From contig NZ_BMCU01000007.1 of assembly GCF_014635345.1 (NCBI RefSeq), positions 1 through 64,000 on the forward strand: a stretch of 64,000 bases of DNA, given 5' to 3'. Positions 41,617 to 49,725 of this stretch are shown here, in pieces. Position 1 is the first letter of the stretch. Each line of letters begins with the position of its first letter. The notes under the pieces are model-generated. The model searched no databases, had not been told where the DNA came from, and was given only the letters and a program-made list of their open reading frames with translations. Source of the DNA: Rhodococcoides trifolii. GTDB taxonomy: Bacteria; Actinomycetota; Actinomycetes; Mycobacteriales; Mycobacteriaceae. The translations under genes and the position numbers were made by a program.

Positions 41617-42123
41617 CTACTCCCACACCTCGAGCAGCGGGCCCAACGCGTCGGAGATCTGCTGCCCGATGCTCTCGAACACCACCACCGACTGCCCGAT
41701 CGGGTCGTCGATGTCGAGGGCGGCCACCGGGGCGGTCACTCGTGCTCGGTACCAGGCGGCGGGATCCCCGGATCCGGTTCGAGCGGCCAGCTCCGACGCC
41801 TCGAGGAGGGTGAAGGTGGTGCGGAGCTTGCGGGGCGCAACGGCGAGCACCCCGTCGCGATGGCGCGCGGTCATGGTGACGATGACGTCGGCCTTCGCGG
41901 CAATGTCGGCGGTCAACCGGCGCGCGGCGAAACCGTCGGGCGATCCGCCGAGCGAGACGAGAACGTCGGACGCCGTTGCCTCTACTCCGTGGCCGACGAC
42001 TGCGCGTGTCCCCGCGCTCTCTGCGGTGACCGTCAGGCCGCGTTCTGCCGCGTAGGCCTGCACCAACCGCTCGGCAGTCGGTGATCGGCAGATGTTTCCG
42101 GTGCAAACGAACAGCACGTGCAT
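41617..42123 (-). CDS. Low-molecular-weight protein-tyrosine phosphatase
   Basis: A 168-residue phosphatase. The P-loop CTGNICRSPTAERL is at residues 7-20, with the nucleophile Cys and the Arg in place. The acid Asp is in DIDDPIGQS near the C-terminus. Length is normal for the family. Such enzymes often reverse BY-kinase phosphorylation in capsule systems, and one complete BY-kinase is at 19812-21287, though 20 kb away. The gene starts at ATG 42123 and is divergent from ndh, with the two starts 11 bases apart. The stop is just after the palindromic repeats. Confidence 0.9.
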   Translation of the reverse strand: MHVLFVCTGNICRSPTAERLVQAYAAERGLTVTAESAGTRAVVGHGVEATASDVLVSLGGSPDGFAARRLTADIAAKADVIVTMTARHRDGVLAVAPRKLRTTFTLLEASELAARTGSGDPAAWYRARVTAPVAALDIDDPIGQSVVVFESIGQQISDALGPLLEVWE

Positions 42124-42134
42124 GGCGGAAGTCT

Positions 42135-43487
42135 ATGCATGGCACCATCGAAGTCATGAAGCACGCACGCCCCAGAGTCGTCATCGTCGGCGGCGGGTTC
42201 GGCGGCCTGTACGCCGCTCGGCGACTGAAGAAAGTCGACGCAGACGTGACGCTTCTTGATCGCGGTACGTCTCACGTCTTCCAGCCACTGCTCTATCAGT
42301 GCGCAACGGGCCTGCTGTCGGAGGGTGAGATCACCTCTCCCTTGCGGCATCTTCTTCGTCGGAACAAGAACACGCACGTCTTTCTCGGAGAGGCCACGAC
42401 GGTCGACGCCGACGCTCGGATCCTGACCGCGACGCGAGCCGACGGCTCGACGTTCGACCTCCCGTACGACTATCTGGTCGTCGCCGCGGGGATGCAGCAG
42501 TCGTATCACGGCCACGACGAGTACGCCCGCTGGGCGCCGGGCATGAAGACGGTCGACGATGCGTTGGCCATCCGCCGCAAGCTCATCAACGCGTTCGAGA
42601 TGGCCGAATCCCTGCCGACGGCAGAGGAGCGACGGCCGTGGCTGACGTTCGCGGTGACGGGCGGCGGGCCCACCGGTGTCGAGATCGCCGGTCAGATTCG
42701 CGAGCTGGCGACCAACGCGTTGGACAAGGAATTCCGTTCCATCGACCCCGCCGAGGCGCGCGTTCTCCTGATCGACGGGGGCGATCGTGTACTCGAGTCG
42801 TTCAACCCGAAGCTGTCGGGACACGCACAGAAGACATTGGACAAGGTGGGCGTCGAAACGCATCTCGGTGTGCACGTGACCGACGTGTGCGAAACGTCCA
42901 TTCAGACGACCTCGAAGACAGACAAGACCGACGTCGAGGTGTACGAGGCCAGGACGGTGCTGTGGACCGCCGGCGTCGAGGCGGTTCCGTTCGTTGGCGC
43001 GCTCGCACAGGCGCTCGGCGTCGAGCAGGTGGGCGGCGGCCGCATCACGACCGAACCGGACCTATCGGTGCCCGGCCATCCCGAGGTGTTCGTCGTCGGG
43101 GACATCATGTCTTTGAACAAACTTGCCGGTGTTGCCGAGGTGGCGATGCAGGGTGGGCGTCACGCCGGCGCTCAGATTGCTGAGTCGATTGCCGCCGGCT
43201 ACCGCGTGAGCACCCCGTTCAAGTACCGCGACCTCGGCACCGCGGCCTACATCGCGCGACGCAATGCGCTGGTCCAGGCCGGTCCCCTGAAGATGTGGGG
43301 GTTCGCGGGGTGGGTCTCGTGGGGTGTCATTCACATCGCGTTCTTGGCGGGTTTCCGAAATCGGACCGGGACAGTCATCAATTGGGCGGCTACTCTCGCA
43401 TCCGGAACACGACGCGAGCGTGCGATCACGTTCGGCGATCCCGAGACCGCACGCACTCCGTACGGAATCGGCGCTGAAACCGGATAA
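42135..43487 (+). CDS. ndh: Type II NADH dehydrogenase
   Basis: A 450-residue single-subunit FAD enzyme that passes electrons from NADH to menaquinone without pumping protons. The FAD motif RVVIVGGGFGGLYAARRL is at the N-terminus and the NADH motif FAVTGGGPTGVEIAG near residue 180. FQPLLYQCATGLLSEGEI and YDYLVVAAGMQQSYHGHDE match mycobacterial Ndh closely. EVFVVGDIM is the second FAD-contacting segment. A C-terminal amphipathic region with WGFAGWVSWGVIHIAFL should hold it at the membrane. ATG 42135 has GCGGAAG upstream; ATG 42156 is an in-frame alternative. It is alone in its transcript. Confidence 0.92.
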   Translation: MHGTIEVMKHARPRVVIVGGGFGGLYAARRLKKVDADVTLLDRGTSHVFQPLLYQCATGLLSEGEITSPLRHLLRRNKNTHVFLGEATTVDADARILTATRADGSTFDLPYDYLVVAAGMQQSYHGHDEYARWAPGMKTVDDALAIRRKLINAFEMAESLPTAEERRPWLTFAVTGGGPTGVEIAGQIRELATNALDKEFRSIDPAEARVLLIDGGDRVLESFNPKLSGHAQKTLDKVGVETHLGVHVTDVCETSIQTTSKTDKTDVEVYEARTVLWTAGVEAVPFVGALAQALGVEQVGGGRITTEPDLSVPGHPEVFVVGDIMSLNKLAGVAEVAMQGGRHAGAQIAESIAAGYRVSTPFKYRDLGTAAYIARRNALVQAGPLKMWGFAGWVSWGVIHIAFLAGFRNRTGTVINWAATLASGTRRERAITFGDPETARTPYGIGAETG

Positions 43488-43619
43488 AAGTCGGTTAAGG
43501 TTGCCCCGGACCAGCCGATGTGCTCCACAACACCGGTTTGGCTAGACTCAATGACTGTTGAGGCGTCCATACGGGGATGGTCGTGTTGCGTGTGATCTCG
43601 GTATGGCTAAGGGCGGCGG

Positions 43620-45476
43620 ATGAGTTCGGTTCTCGGAGTGTCGGTGGGCACCAGTGCCGTGCGTTTGGCGCGCCCGAACGCTGATCTGCGCCTGGGAACC
43701 ACCGCAGTCTTCCAACACCGCGCCATCGACACCACGTTCGACGAAGCCGAGCAGCTCGCCGCCGAATCGATCGGTGTCGAGATGTCCGACGGTGCGGACC
43801 GCAACAATATCGCCGCCACCGGCGTCGCGTATCGCGACGATGTTCAGGCGGGTGCCATGGCGCAGGCCATGGCGCGCCAGCACATCGCGAACTACCGCCT
43901 CATCCCCGAGGTGCACGCCGCTCTGCGATTCCTCCACTCGTCGGGCGAACTGGCCGGCGTCGGCACCGTTGGTCTTTACGATCTGGGCAGCTCCGGCTTG
44001 AGCGTCAGTATCGTCGACCTCGGAACCGGCGAGATCGTGGCCACCGAGCGCAGTCTCGACGTGGGCGGCAACATGTTCGACGCCTTGATTCGCGACAACC
44101 AACTCGGGCGTCAGCAGGGCATCTTCGGTGACGTGGACGCCCGCGACTTCGAGATCCGATGCCGCACCGCGAAGGAACAGCTCTCCGACAGCGGCGCCGT
44201 GTGCCTGCCCGGCTCGGGCGGCCTCATCCTCCTCTCGCGCGAGGCGTTCGAGGCGATGATCGCGGTACCAGTCGAGAACTCCGCCAGGATGGTGAAAGAC
44301 CTCATCGACCGAAGCGGCCGGACGGTGGACGCGCTGGTCCTGGTCGGCGGCGGGTCCAACATCCCGCTGGTGCGTGACACCCTCGGCTCGTGGACGGGTC
44401 TGCGTCTGATCACGCCCGACGAGCCGGAACTGGTGGCCGCCAAGGGTGCCGCGTTGCTCGCCACACCGGTCGAATCCGCGACGAACGGGCACGCCTCGGT
44501 TCCGACGAACGGGCACGCCGCGGTTCCGACCAACGGCCATGCGCCGGTTCCGACGAACGGTCACGTCCCGGTCCAAACCAACGGTCACGCCGCGGTCCAG
44601 ACCAACGGGCATGCGCCGGTCCCAACGAACCATCACGCCCGGGTTCCGACGAACGATCTGACCCAGGTTCCGACGAACGATTTGACCCAGGTTCCGACGA
44701 ACGGTCACGTCCCGGTCCCGACGAACGATCACGCCCAGGTCCCGACGAACAATTCGACCCCGGTTCCGACGAACGAGCATGCCGAGTTCGAGAACCGCGC
44801 CCCGCAGAAGGTCCCGTACGACCCACTGAAGGATCCGCTGCCGACGGAGCAGATCGCCTACTCCGAAGCGCCCGCCGCGCCCACCGAGGCGTATGCCGTC
44901 GACGGCCGAGGCAACGCTCCGAGCGAAGTCGACGCCGTCGAACCACGTACCCAGTCGCCTGCACCCGCGAGCGAGACCCCGCGTAACCGGACGGCAGAAC
45001 CCGACGTTCGCCCGGTGTCGGATCCGCGGTCGGCGAACGTTCCGTCGTGGCTGACCGGCTCCCCGGACGGCCGGGCCGCCACTGCTCCGAAGCGGTCACG
45101 AGTACCGGTCGTCGCGGCCGTCGTCCTCGCGGTGATCGCTGCCATCGGTCTCGCCCTGGGATACGGCGGAACGCGCGAGAGCGAGACCAGTGTGCAGACT
45201 CCGGCGACAACGGACGCGCCTGCCGCACCCTCCACCGCCGTCACCACAACCAATCCGCCGCTGACCACGACCGCACCGTCGACGGTTCCTCCGACCACCA
45301 CCCCGGCTCCTGCCCCGGTCGAGGTTGCACCACCCGCGTCGAACAACGGCGGCGGAGGTGGGGGCGGCAACGCCCCCGCACCGGCTCCTGCCCCGCCGCC
45401 TCTGATTCCGGGACTACCGGAATTCACGCTTCCCAACATCGTGCTGCCGCCGCTGCCGGTCATTCCCGGCTTCTGA
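43620..45476 (+). CDS. Membrane-anchored Hsp70/actin-fold protein with octapeptide repeats
   Basis: A 618-residue protein. Residues 1-285 are an Hsp70/actin-type ATPase: VLGVSVGTSAVRLA (phosphate 1, lacking the usual Asp), LYDLGSSGLSVSIVDL (phosphate 2), and LVLVGGGSNIPLVRDTL (adenosine motif). There is no peptide-binding domain. Residues 288-390 are thirteen octapeptides of the type TNGHAxVP. A linker leads to one membrane segment (VVAAVVLAVIAAIGLALG, about 496-516), then an outside tail rich in Thr, Pro and Gly ending NIVLPPLPVIPGF. The ATPase is thus cytoplasmic and the tail external. GGGCGG precedes ATG 43620. A paralogue with the same layout follows. Role unknown; a sensor or scaffold is possible. 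Confidence 0.7.
   Translation: MSSVLGVSVGTSAVRLARPNADLRLGTTAVFQHRAIDTTFDEAEQLAAESIGVEMSDGADRNNIAATGVAYRDDVQAGAMAQAMARQHIANYRLIPEVHAALRFLHSSGELAGVGTVGLYDLGSSGLSVSIVDLGTGEIVATERSLDVGGNMFDALIRDNQLGRQQGIFGDVDARDFEIRCRTAKEQLSDSGAVCLPGSGGLILLSREAFEAMIAVPVENSARMVKDLIDRSGRTVDALVLVGGGSNIPLVRDTLGSWTGLRLITPDEPELVAAKGAALLATPVESATNGHASVPTNGHAAVPTNGHAPVPTNGHVPVQTNGHAAVQTNGHAPVPTNHHARVPTNDLTQVPTNDLTQVPTNGHVPVPTNDHAQVPTNNSTPVPTNEHAEFENRAPQKVPYDPLKDPLPTEQIAYSEAPAAPTEAYAVDGRGNAPSEVDAVEPRTQSPAPASETPRNRTAEPDVRPVSDPRSANVPSWLTGSPDGRAATAPKRSRVPVVAAVVLAVIAAIGLALGYGGTRESETSVQTPATTDAPAAPSTAVTTTNPPLTTTAPSTVPPTTTPAPAPVEVAPPASNNGGGGGGGNAPAPAPAPPPLIPGLPEFTLPNIVLPPLPVIPGF
44481..44792 (+). repeat. 24-bp coding repeats (octapeptides)
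   Basis: About thirteen in-frame 24-base repeats encode variants such as TNGHASVP, TNGHAPVP, TNDLTQVP and TNDHAQVP. They lie in the cytoplasmic linker of the Hsp70-like protein before its membrane segment. The first positions (TN) and the late VP are most constant; the middle varies. Two neighbouring TNDLTQVP units are nearly identical, suggesting recent slippage. Confidence 0.9.
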
Positions 45477-45834
45477 CCGGGGTCTGCCGAACATTCTTTC
45501 GGTCTGTTTGTGTGTTATCTTTCTGTCACTCGGTCGGCTTGTCGATCGGGTACGGCGTTGCGGGGAGCGCCGGTTCGTGCGCGGAACTTCTCCTCGCACA
45601 ACCTCTTCCGAGATGACCGCGGGGAACGAGCGGTGTTCGGTCGCATACCACTGCGTCCGACTTCTGCCCGCTCTCCGTGAGCCGGGTGCTCTCGGGTGCG
45701 GCCGCGGTGTGCTCGTTGTTCGGAGATTGTCCGTTCGGCGGGGGATGAGCACGCCGCGATCGCTTGGGGTTGCACCACCGACACGTACACCGGCGCCCTC
45801 GGCGCCCCACCCCGAATCGGAGGCCTTGCGGTCG
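45477..45834. other. Intergenic region between the two Hsp70-like genes
   Basis: About 358 bases. The downstream frame continues open through much of it (to 45508), but the protein it would encode is arginine-rich and unlike the paralogue. An in-frame ATG near 45745 is a possible alternative start. A GGAGG lies 11 bases before the chosen ATG at 45835. A T-rich patch near 45490-45535 may contain the promoter. No hairpin terminator stands out. Confidence 0.45.
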
Positions 45835-47394
45835 ATGACGGCTGTATTCGGACTTTCGATCGGCGCCACGTCGATACGCGTCGCTCGCGCAGACGGCCTG
45901 CAGATCGACCCTCCCGCCGACGGATCCCCGCAACCCGAAGTCCGCTGGACCTACGTCACCCGGCGCGTCCCCCGCAGCGACGAGACCCATCTCGACGAGG
46001 CGGCCGAGGAAGTCTCGACTGCTCGTAGCCAGAACGGCTCCGATACGCCGATCGGGGTCGCTGTCGTTCGGCCCGAATTGCGCCTCGAGGCAGACGAACG
46101 TATTGCCGAGCGCCTCGACGGCGTTCTGATCGCGGCGGAGTCACGCGCTGCGCTTCGATCGATCGTGCACAGCGCAATGGCAGCGCAGTACGACACCGTC
46201 GCCATCTACGATCTCGGTGCAACGGGCCTGTCCGTGTCGCTGGTCGACACCGAGCGCGGTGTCGAGCTCGGTGCCGCCCGATCCACGCTCGCCAGTGGCG
46301 ATCTCTTCGACCACGAAGTTCGGCAACACCTGATCTCCAACGGCATTCTCTCGGAGCCCACCACACCCGAACAGCAGGCAGAAGTCATCGCTTTCTGTCG
46401 AGGCGTGAAGGAATCCCTCTCGACGTCGGTGTTGGCACAGACGCCCGGCGGCGGCACGATGTTGATGTCGCGCAACCAGTTCGACCAGGCCATCTACCTG
46501 CCGATCGAAGAGACGGCCAAGATCGTCAGCGAGCTGGGCCTGCGATGCCGCAGGGCGGCGCAGGCAGTGATCGTCATCGGCGGTGGCGCGCACATACCCG
46601 TCGTCATGACGATTCTGGCGAGATGGCTGAACGTCCCTGTCCTCGTTCCGGAGAATCCGGAGATGGTCGTCGCGCACGGTGCGGCCCTGTTGGCGGCAGA
46701 AGAAGCGGCACTTCCTGCGCCAGCTGTCGCCTCGGCCGGTGCCGCCTCGGCGTCCGCCGCGGCCGATTCCGGGTTCACCACTGCGCTCGTCGCCGATGCC
46801 GGGGACGCGTCGGGGTCGACGTTCTACGCCATCGCCGTTCCCGAGACGGTCGTTCCTCCGTCCGCCGGCGAGGCTGTGACAACCACGGTCGGCCCCTCTC
46901 CCGGAAGATCGCGGTCGTGGCTGGACCGGCTGCTCGGCCGTCTACCCACCGGTGCGGGCGTGATCGCGACGTTCGTCGCCATTGCGCTGGTGGGACTGTG
47001 GGCCGCCGGCCAGTCTCTGCTCAGACCCTCGGAGAACGGCGACGGATCGGATGCGTCCACGTCGGTCGGTGAAACGAGCGCGACCGCAGCTCCGTCGTCG
47101 CTGGATGCATCGCCGAGTTCGCCGCCGGCCGAGACGACGATGTCGCCCACGAGCGCCGTCGTATCGAGCGCAGTCGTGTCGAGCGCCGTCGCGACCGGTC
47201 GTCGGAACCAGACCGTCGAACCGACCCGCACCCGCGCGCCATACACCTACCCGACCAACGATCATGTGAGCGGTTCCATCCCGTCGCCCGGCGCCTCGAC
47301 GCCGCGCCCGGACCCTTCGCTCGACATCTCGGTCCCGTTCCAGATTCCGCCGCTGCGGTTGCCCATCCCCAGGGTCTACCTACCCGGGTTCTGA
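45835..47394 (+). CDS. Membrane-anchored Hsp70/actin-fold protein, second copy
   Basis: A 519-residue paralogue of the preceding protein. The ATPase part has VFGLSIGATSIRVA (phosphate 1, again without Asp), IYDLGATGLSVSLVDT (phosphate 2) and IVIGGGAHIPVVMTIL (adenosine motif). It lacks the octapeptide repeats; an Ala-rich linker replaces them. A membrane segment (GVIATFVAIALVGLWAAG, about 374-394) precedes a Ser/Thr/Pro-rich external tail that ends PPLRLPIPRVYLPGF, similar to the end of the first copy. ATG 45835 is chosen because it aligns with the start of the paralogue. The stop is three bases from the convergent YdcF-like gene. Function unknown. Confidence 0.7.
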   Translation: MTAVFGLSIGATSIRVARADGLQIDPPADGSPQPEVRWTYVTRRVPRSDETHLDEAAEEVSTARSQNGSDTPIGVAVVRPELRLEADERIAERLDGVLIAAESRAALRSIVHSAMAAQYDTVAIYDLGATGLSVSLVDTERGVELGAARSTLASGDLFDHEVRQHLISNGILSEPTTPEQQAEVIAFCRGVKESLSTSVLAQTPGGGTMLMSRNQFDQAIYLPIEETAKIVSELGLRCRRAAQAVIVIGGGAHIPVVMTILARWLNVPVLVPENPEMVVAHGAALLAAEEAALPAPAVASAGAASASAAADSGFTTALVADAGDASGSTFYAIAVPETVVPPSAGEAVTTTVGPSPGRSRSWLDRLLGRLPTGAGVIATFVAIALVGLWAAGQSLLRPSENGDGSDASTSVGETSATAAPSSLDASPSSPPAETTMSPTSAVVSSAVVSSAVATGRRNQTVEPTRTRAPYTYPTNDHVSGSIPSPGASTPRPDPSLDISVPFQIPPLRLPIPRVYLPGF

Positions 47395-47397
47395 GCG

Positions 47398-48003
47398 TCA
47401 GCAGTCCTCGAACAGAGCGCGGACGAAGCCACCCGACTGGTAGACGAAGTTCCATGCCCATCCGACGGTGTTCAGCTCCGTCGGGCTTGCGACGTACAGG
47501 ATTTCACCCGGCCAGCACTTGTCGATCACGAAGCGTGCGCGTGCAATGTGCGGGGTGAACGTCACCACGATGACCTTCTTCCACCCCTCGGCGCTCGCAC
47601 GGCGCGCGAGTTCGCGGCCTTCGCCTCGCGTGGTGGCGGGCTCGGGATTGAAGCAACTGACGACGAAGGTGTAATCGCCGTTGCACAGGCGGTCCATGTA
47701 GCCGTCCTTCTCGAACCCGTACCGCGCGTAGTGCCCGTCCTCGTACGGATTGGAGAAGACCACCTGGGGTGCGTAGCCCTGCTCGGCCAACGACAGGGCG
47801 AACTCTTCCCGGCCGTCGTGCGATCCACCCAGAACGAAGATGGCGTCGGCCTTCTGCACGGAGTCCTCGTCCGGGTCGACGTACGCCGACCAACCGATGC
47901 CGATGAACGCGACCATCGCGACGACGAGCGTCAAGGTCACGATCTTGAACACTCGCAGGACGCGCCGCTTCTTCTTCGGCTTGTCGGCGGTGGGTTCAGT
48001 CAT
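47398..48003 (-). CDS. YdcF-like DUF218 membrane protein, copy 2
   Basis: A 201-residue protein with a basic N-terminus (KPKKKRRVLRVFK), one membrane segment (IVTLTLVVAMVAFIGIGW) and an outside DUF218 domain. ADAIFVLGGSHDGREE, ATTRGEG and IARARFVIDKCWPG correspond to the motifs of the copy at 37812. Both end in a similar GGFVRAL/AGFVKAA helix. ATG 48003 is inside the last codons of the upstream glycosyltransferase (8-base overlap), so the gene is translationally coupled to it. It is probably an envelope function tied to the glycan made by that operon. Confidence 0.75.
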   Translation of the reverse strand: MTEPTADKPKKKRRVLRVFKIVTLTLVVAMVAFIGIGWSAYVDPDEDSVQKADAIFVLGGSHDGREEFALSLAEQGYAPQVVFSNPYEDGHYARYGFEKDGYMDRLCNGDYTFVVSCFNPEPATTRGEGRELARRASAEGWKKVIVVTFTPHIARARFVIDKCWPGEILYVASPTELNTVGWAWNFVYQSGGFVRALFEDC

Positions 48004-49129
48004 CGCGAAGTGTGCACGCATCCCGGTAAACCTGCTCCAATTTTGTTGCCACAGCGGACATTCCGAATTCTTTACCGATGGTATCGTGCGCACGAGCGCC
48101 GAAATCAGCGCGCGCTTCGCCATCGGTGGTGAGTCGCCTCACAGCGTCGACGAGAGCGCTGTGCGAGTGATCGACGACGATTCCGCTGCCGCTACGCGAG
48201 ATCGCCGGCGCCAGTCCACAACTGTCGGTCACGACGACGGGAAGCCCGACGGACATCGCTTCGAGAACCGACATCGGATAGGGCTCGTCGACGGACGGAA
48301 GCACGTACACCGATGCGCGCCGCATCCGGGCGAGTGTCTCGTCGGGGGATGCGGCGCCCTCCCACGAGATCGAGTCGGCGTGCCCGCTGGCCTCGATCGC
48401 ACCGCGCACGGCGGCGCCCTCGCCCTCGTCGGGGCCCACCAGGGTGAAGCGGGCGCGCATTCCCTGCTCGAGGAGTTCGCGCGCCATCGCGACGAACATC
48501 AGGGGTCGCTTGCGGGACTGTAGACGTGCGAGGAAGAGGACCTCGGGCGGCGTGGTGCGCTGCGCTGCGTCCACGGCGGTTTCCGGCACCCCGTTCGTCA
48601 GCCAGTGCAGCCTCGAATCCTGCTGACCTGCAACGGATACGAGGTCACCGTGTTCGCGCTCGGTCAGGTACAACCCTGCTGTCGCACGGCGCAGGATGGG
48701 TCTGGTGAAGAACGCGTCGAGCGGTCGCGCCAACAGTTTGTCCGTCGCGTCGATCATTCCGTGCGTCTGCACCACGAGCCCGAGCCCCAGAACCGACGCC
48801 AGCCTTGCCATCGGCATCGTCACCAGGTCGCGTGCGAGGTGGACGTGAACCACATCGAAGTTCTTGCGGTGGGAGACGAACCAGCGAATCATCGCGGGAC
48901 TGGTCAGTCCGGCGAAGCCCGTCTTGGGAACCGCCTGCCGCGCCGGAAACAGTCGGACCGGTACACCGTCCTGTTCGGTCGGAGGATGTCGATAGCCGGA
49001 CGTGCCAGCCACGACGGTGACGTCGTGGCCCCGTTCGATGAGTGCTCGTGACTGGTTGACGGCCACGCGAACCGGACCGCCGAACGAACCCGCCGGAGTC
49101 ACCAGGGTGACCACCTGAAGGATCCTCAT
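47996..49129 (-). CDS. Family 4 glycosyltransferase
   Basis: A 377-residue GT-B transferase. The start MRILQVVTLVTPAGSFGGP is typical of GT4 enzymes with a glycine-rich acceptor loop; FDVVHVHLARDLVTMP and LVVQTHGMID follow. The donor domain has VLFLARLQSRKRP and EPYPMSVLEAMSVGLPVV, with the EX7E-type glutamates in place. ATG 49129 overlaps the acetyltransferase stop as ATGA; the longer frame to 49405 lies inside that gene. It belongs to a minus-strand unit with an acetyltransferase before and a YdcF-like protein after. The sugar is unknown. Confidence 0.85.
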   Translation of the reverse strand: MRILQVVTLVTPAGSFGGPVRVAVNQSRALIERGHDVTVVAGTSGYRHPPTEQDGVPVRLFPARQAVPKTGFAGLTSPAMIRWFVSHRKNFDVVHVHLARDLVTMPMARLASVLGLGLVVQTHGMIDATDKLLARPLDAFFTRPILRRATAGLYLTEREHGDLVSVAGQQDSRLHWLTNGVPETAVDAAQRTTPPEVLFLARLQSRKRPLMFVAMARELLEQGMRARFTLVGPDEGEGAAVRGAIEASGHADSISWEGAASPDETLARMRRASVYVLPSVDEPYPMSVLEAMSVGLPVVVTDSCGLAPAISRSGSGIVVDHSHSALVDAVRRLTTDGEARADFGARAHDTIGKEFGMSAVATKLEQVYRDACTLRDD

Positions 49130-49680
49130 GTTCTCGTGTCGGCGGTCGGCGCGAGAACCGTCGCGCCCGGCGCCACGTCCTTGGTGATCAGTGCGTTCGC
49201 CCCGACGACGGCATCCGCGCCGACGGTGACGCCTCGTAAAACGGTGGCGCGCACGGCGATCCACGCCCCGTCCCCCACGACGATCGGCGCGTTGTCGAAC
49301 TCGAAGGTCGGTGACCGGCGGTCGTGGCTGCCGGTGCAGAGCAGAGCCGCCTGAGACACGCACACGTCGGAACCGATCGTGACGGGTTCGAGGTTGAGGA
49401 TCCACACGTCCTCACCGATCCACGAATCGGCACCGACCGTCAACTTCCACGGCCAGTGGATGCGGACGCGATGACGGATGAGAACGTTCTCACCGATCGT
49501 CGCCCCGAAGGCGCGCAGCAACGCCACGCGTAGCGCCAGCGGGCACCACCATCGCGTCACGACGAGGCCGGAGATCAGCATCCACAGCGCCTGAGTCAGT
49601 TTTCCGCGGCCCTTGTCGTATCCGGCGCCGGTGAAGCCGGCGAGTGAGCGACGGGCTGGAGTCGTATGCACGTCGCTCAC
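49126..49680 (-). CDS. WcaF-like hexapeptide acetyltransferase
   Basis: A 184-residue left-handed beta-helix O-acetyltransferase. The N-terminal region (WMLISGLVVTRWWCPLALRVALLRAFGATIG) matches WcaF-type enzymes. Hexapeptide repeats (IGENVLIRHRVRIHWPWKL, VTIGSDVCVSQAAL, VTVGADAVVGANALI) and the catalytic-type CTGSHD motif are visible. It would acetylate a sugar from acetyl-CoA in the cytoplasm. The start is GTG 49680. It is coupled to the GT4 gene downstream and lies 45 bases after the double hydrolase gene. Confidence 0.85.
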   Translation of the reverse strand: MSDVHTTPARRSLAGFTGAGYDKGRGKLTQALWMLISGLVVTRWWCPLALRVALLRAFGATIGENVLIRHRVRIHWPWKLTVGADSWIGEDVWILNLEPVTIGSDVCVSQAALLCTGSHDRRSPTFEFDNAPIVVGDGAWIAVRATVLRGVTVGADAVVGANALITKDVAPGATVLAPTADTRT

Positions 49681-49725
49681 GCTAGTGCAGGACGTTCGAT
49701 CGGGGACTGCAGGCGAGGAGGGGTG

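Noticed and set aside
43547..43562. CTCAA/TTGAG inverted repeat before the first Hsp70-like gene
   Set aside because: Five-base arms are too short to stand out from chance.
44481..44792. Possible CRISPR or non-coding repeat
   Set aside because: The 24-base units stay in frame and encode an octapeptide series within a convincing gene.
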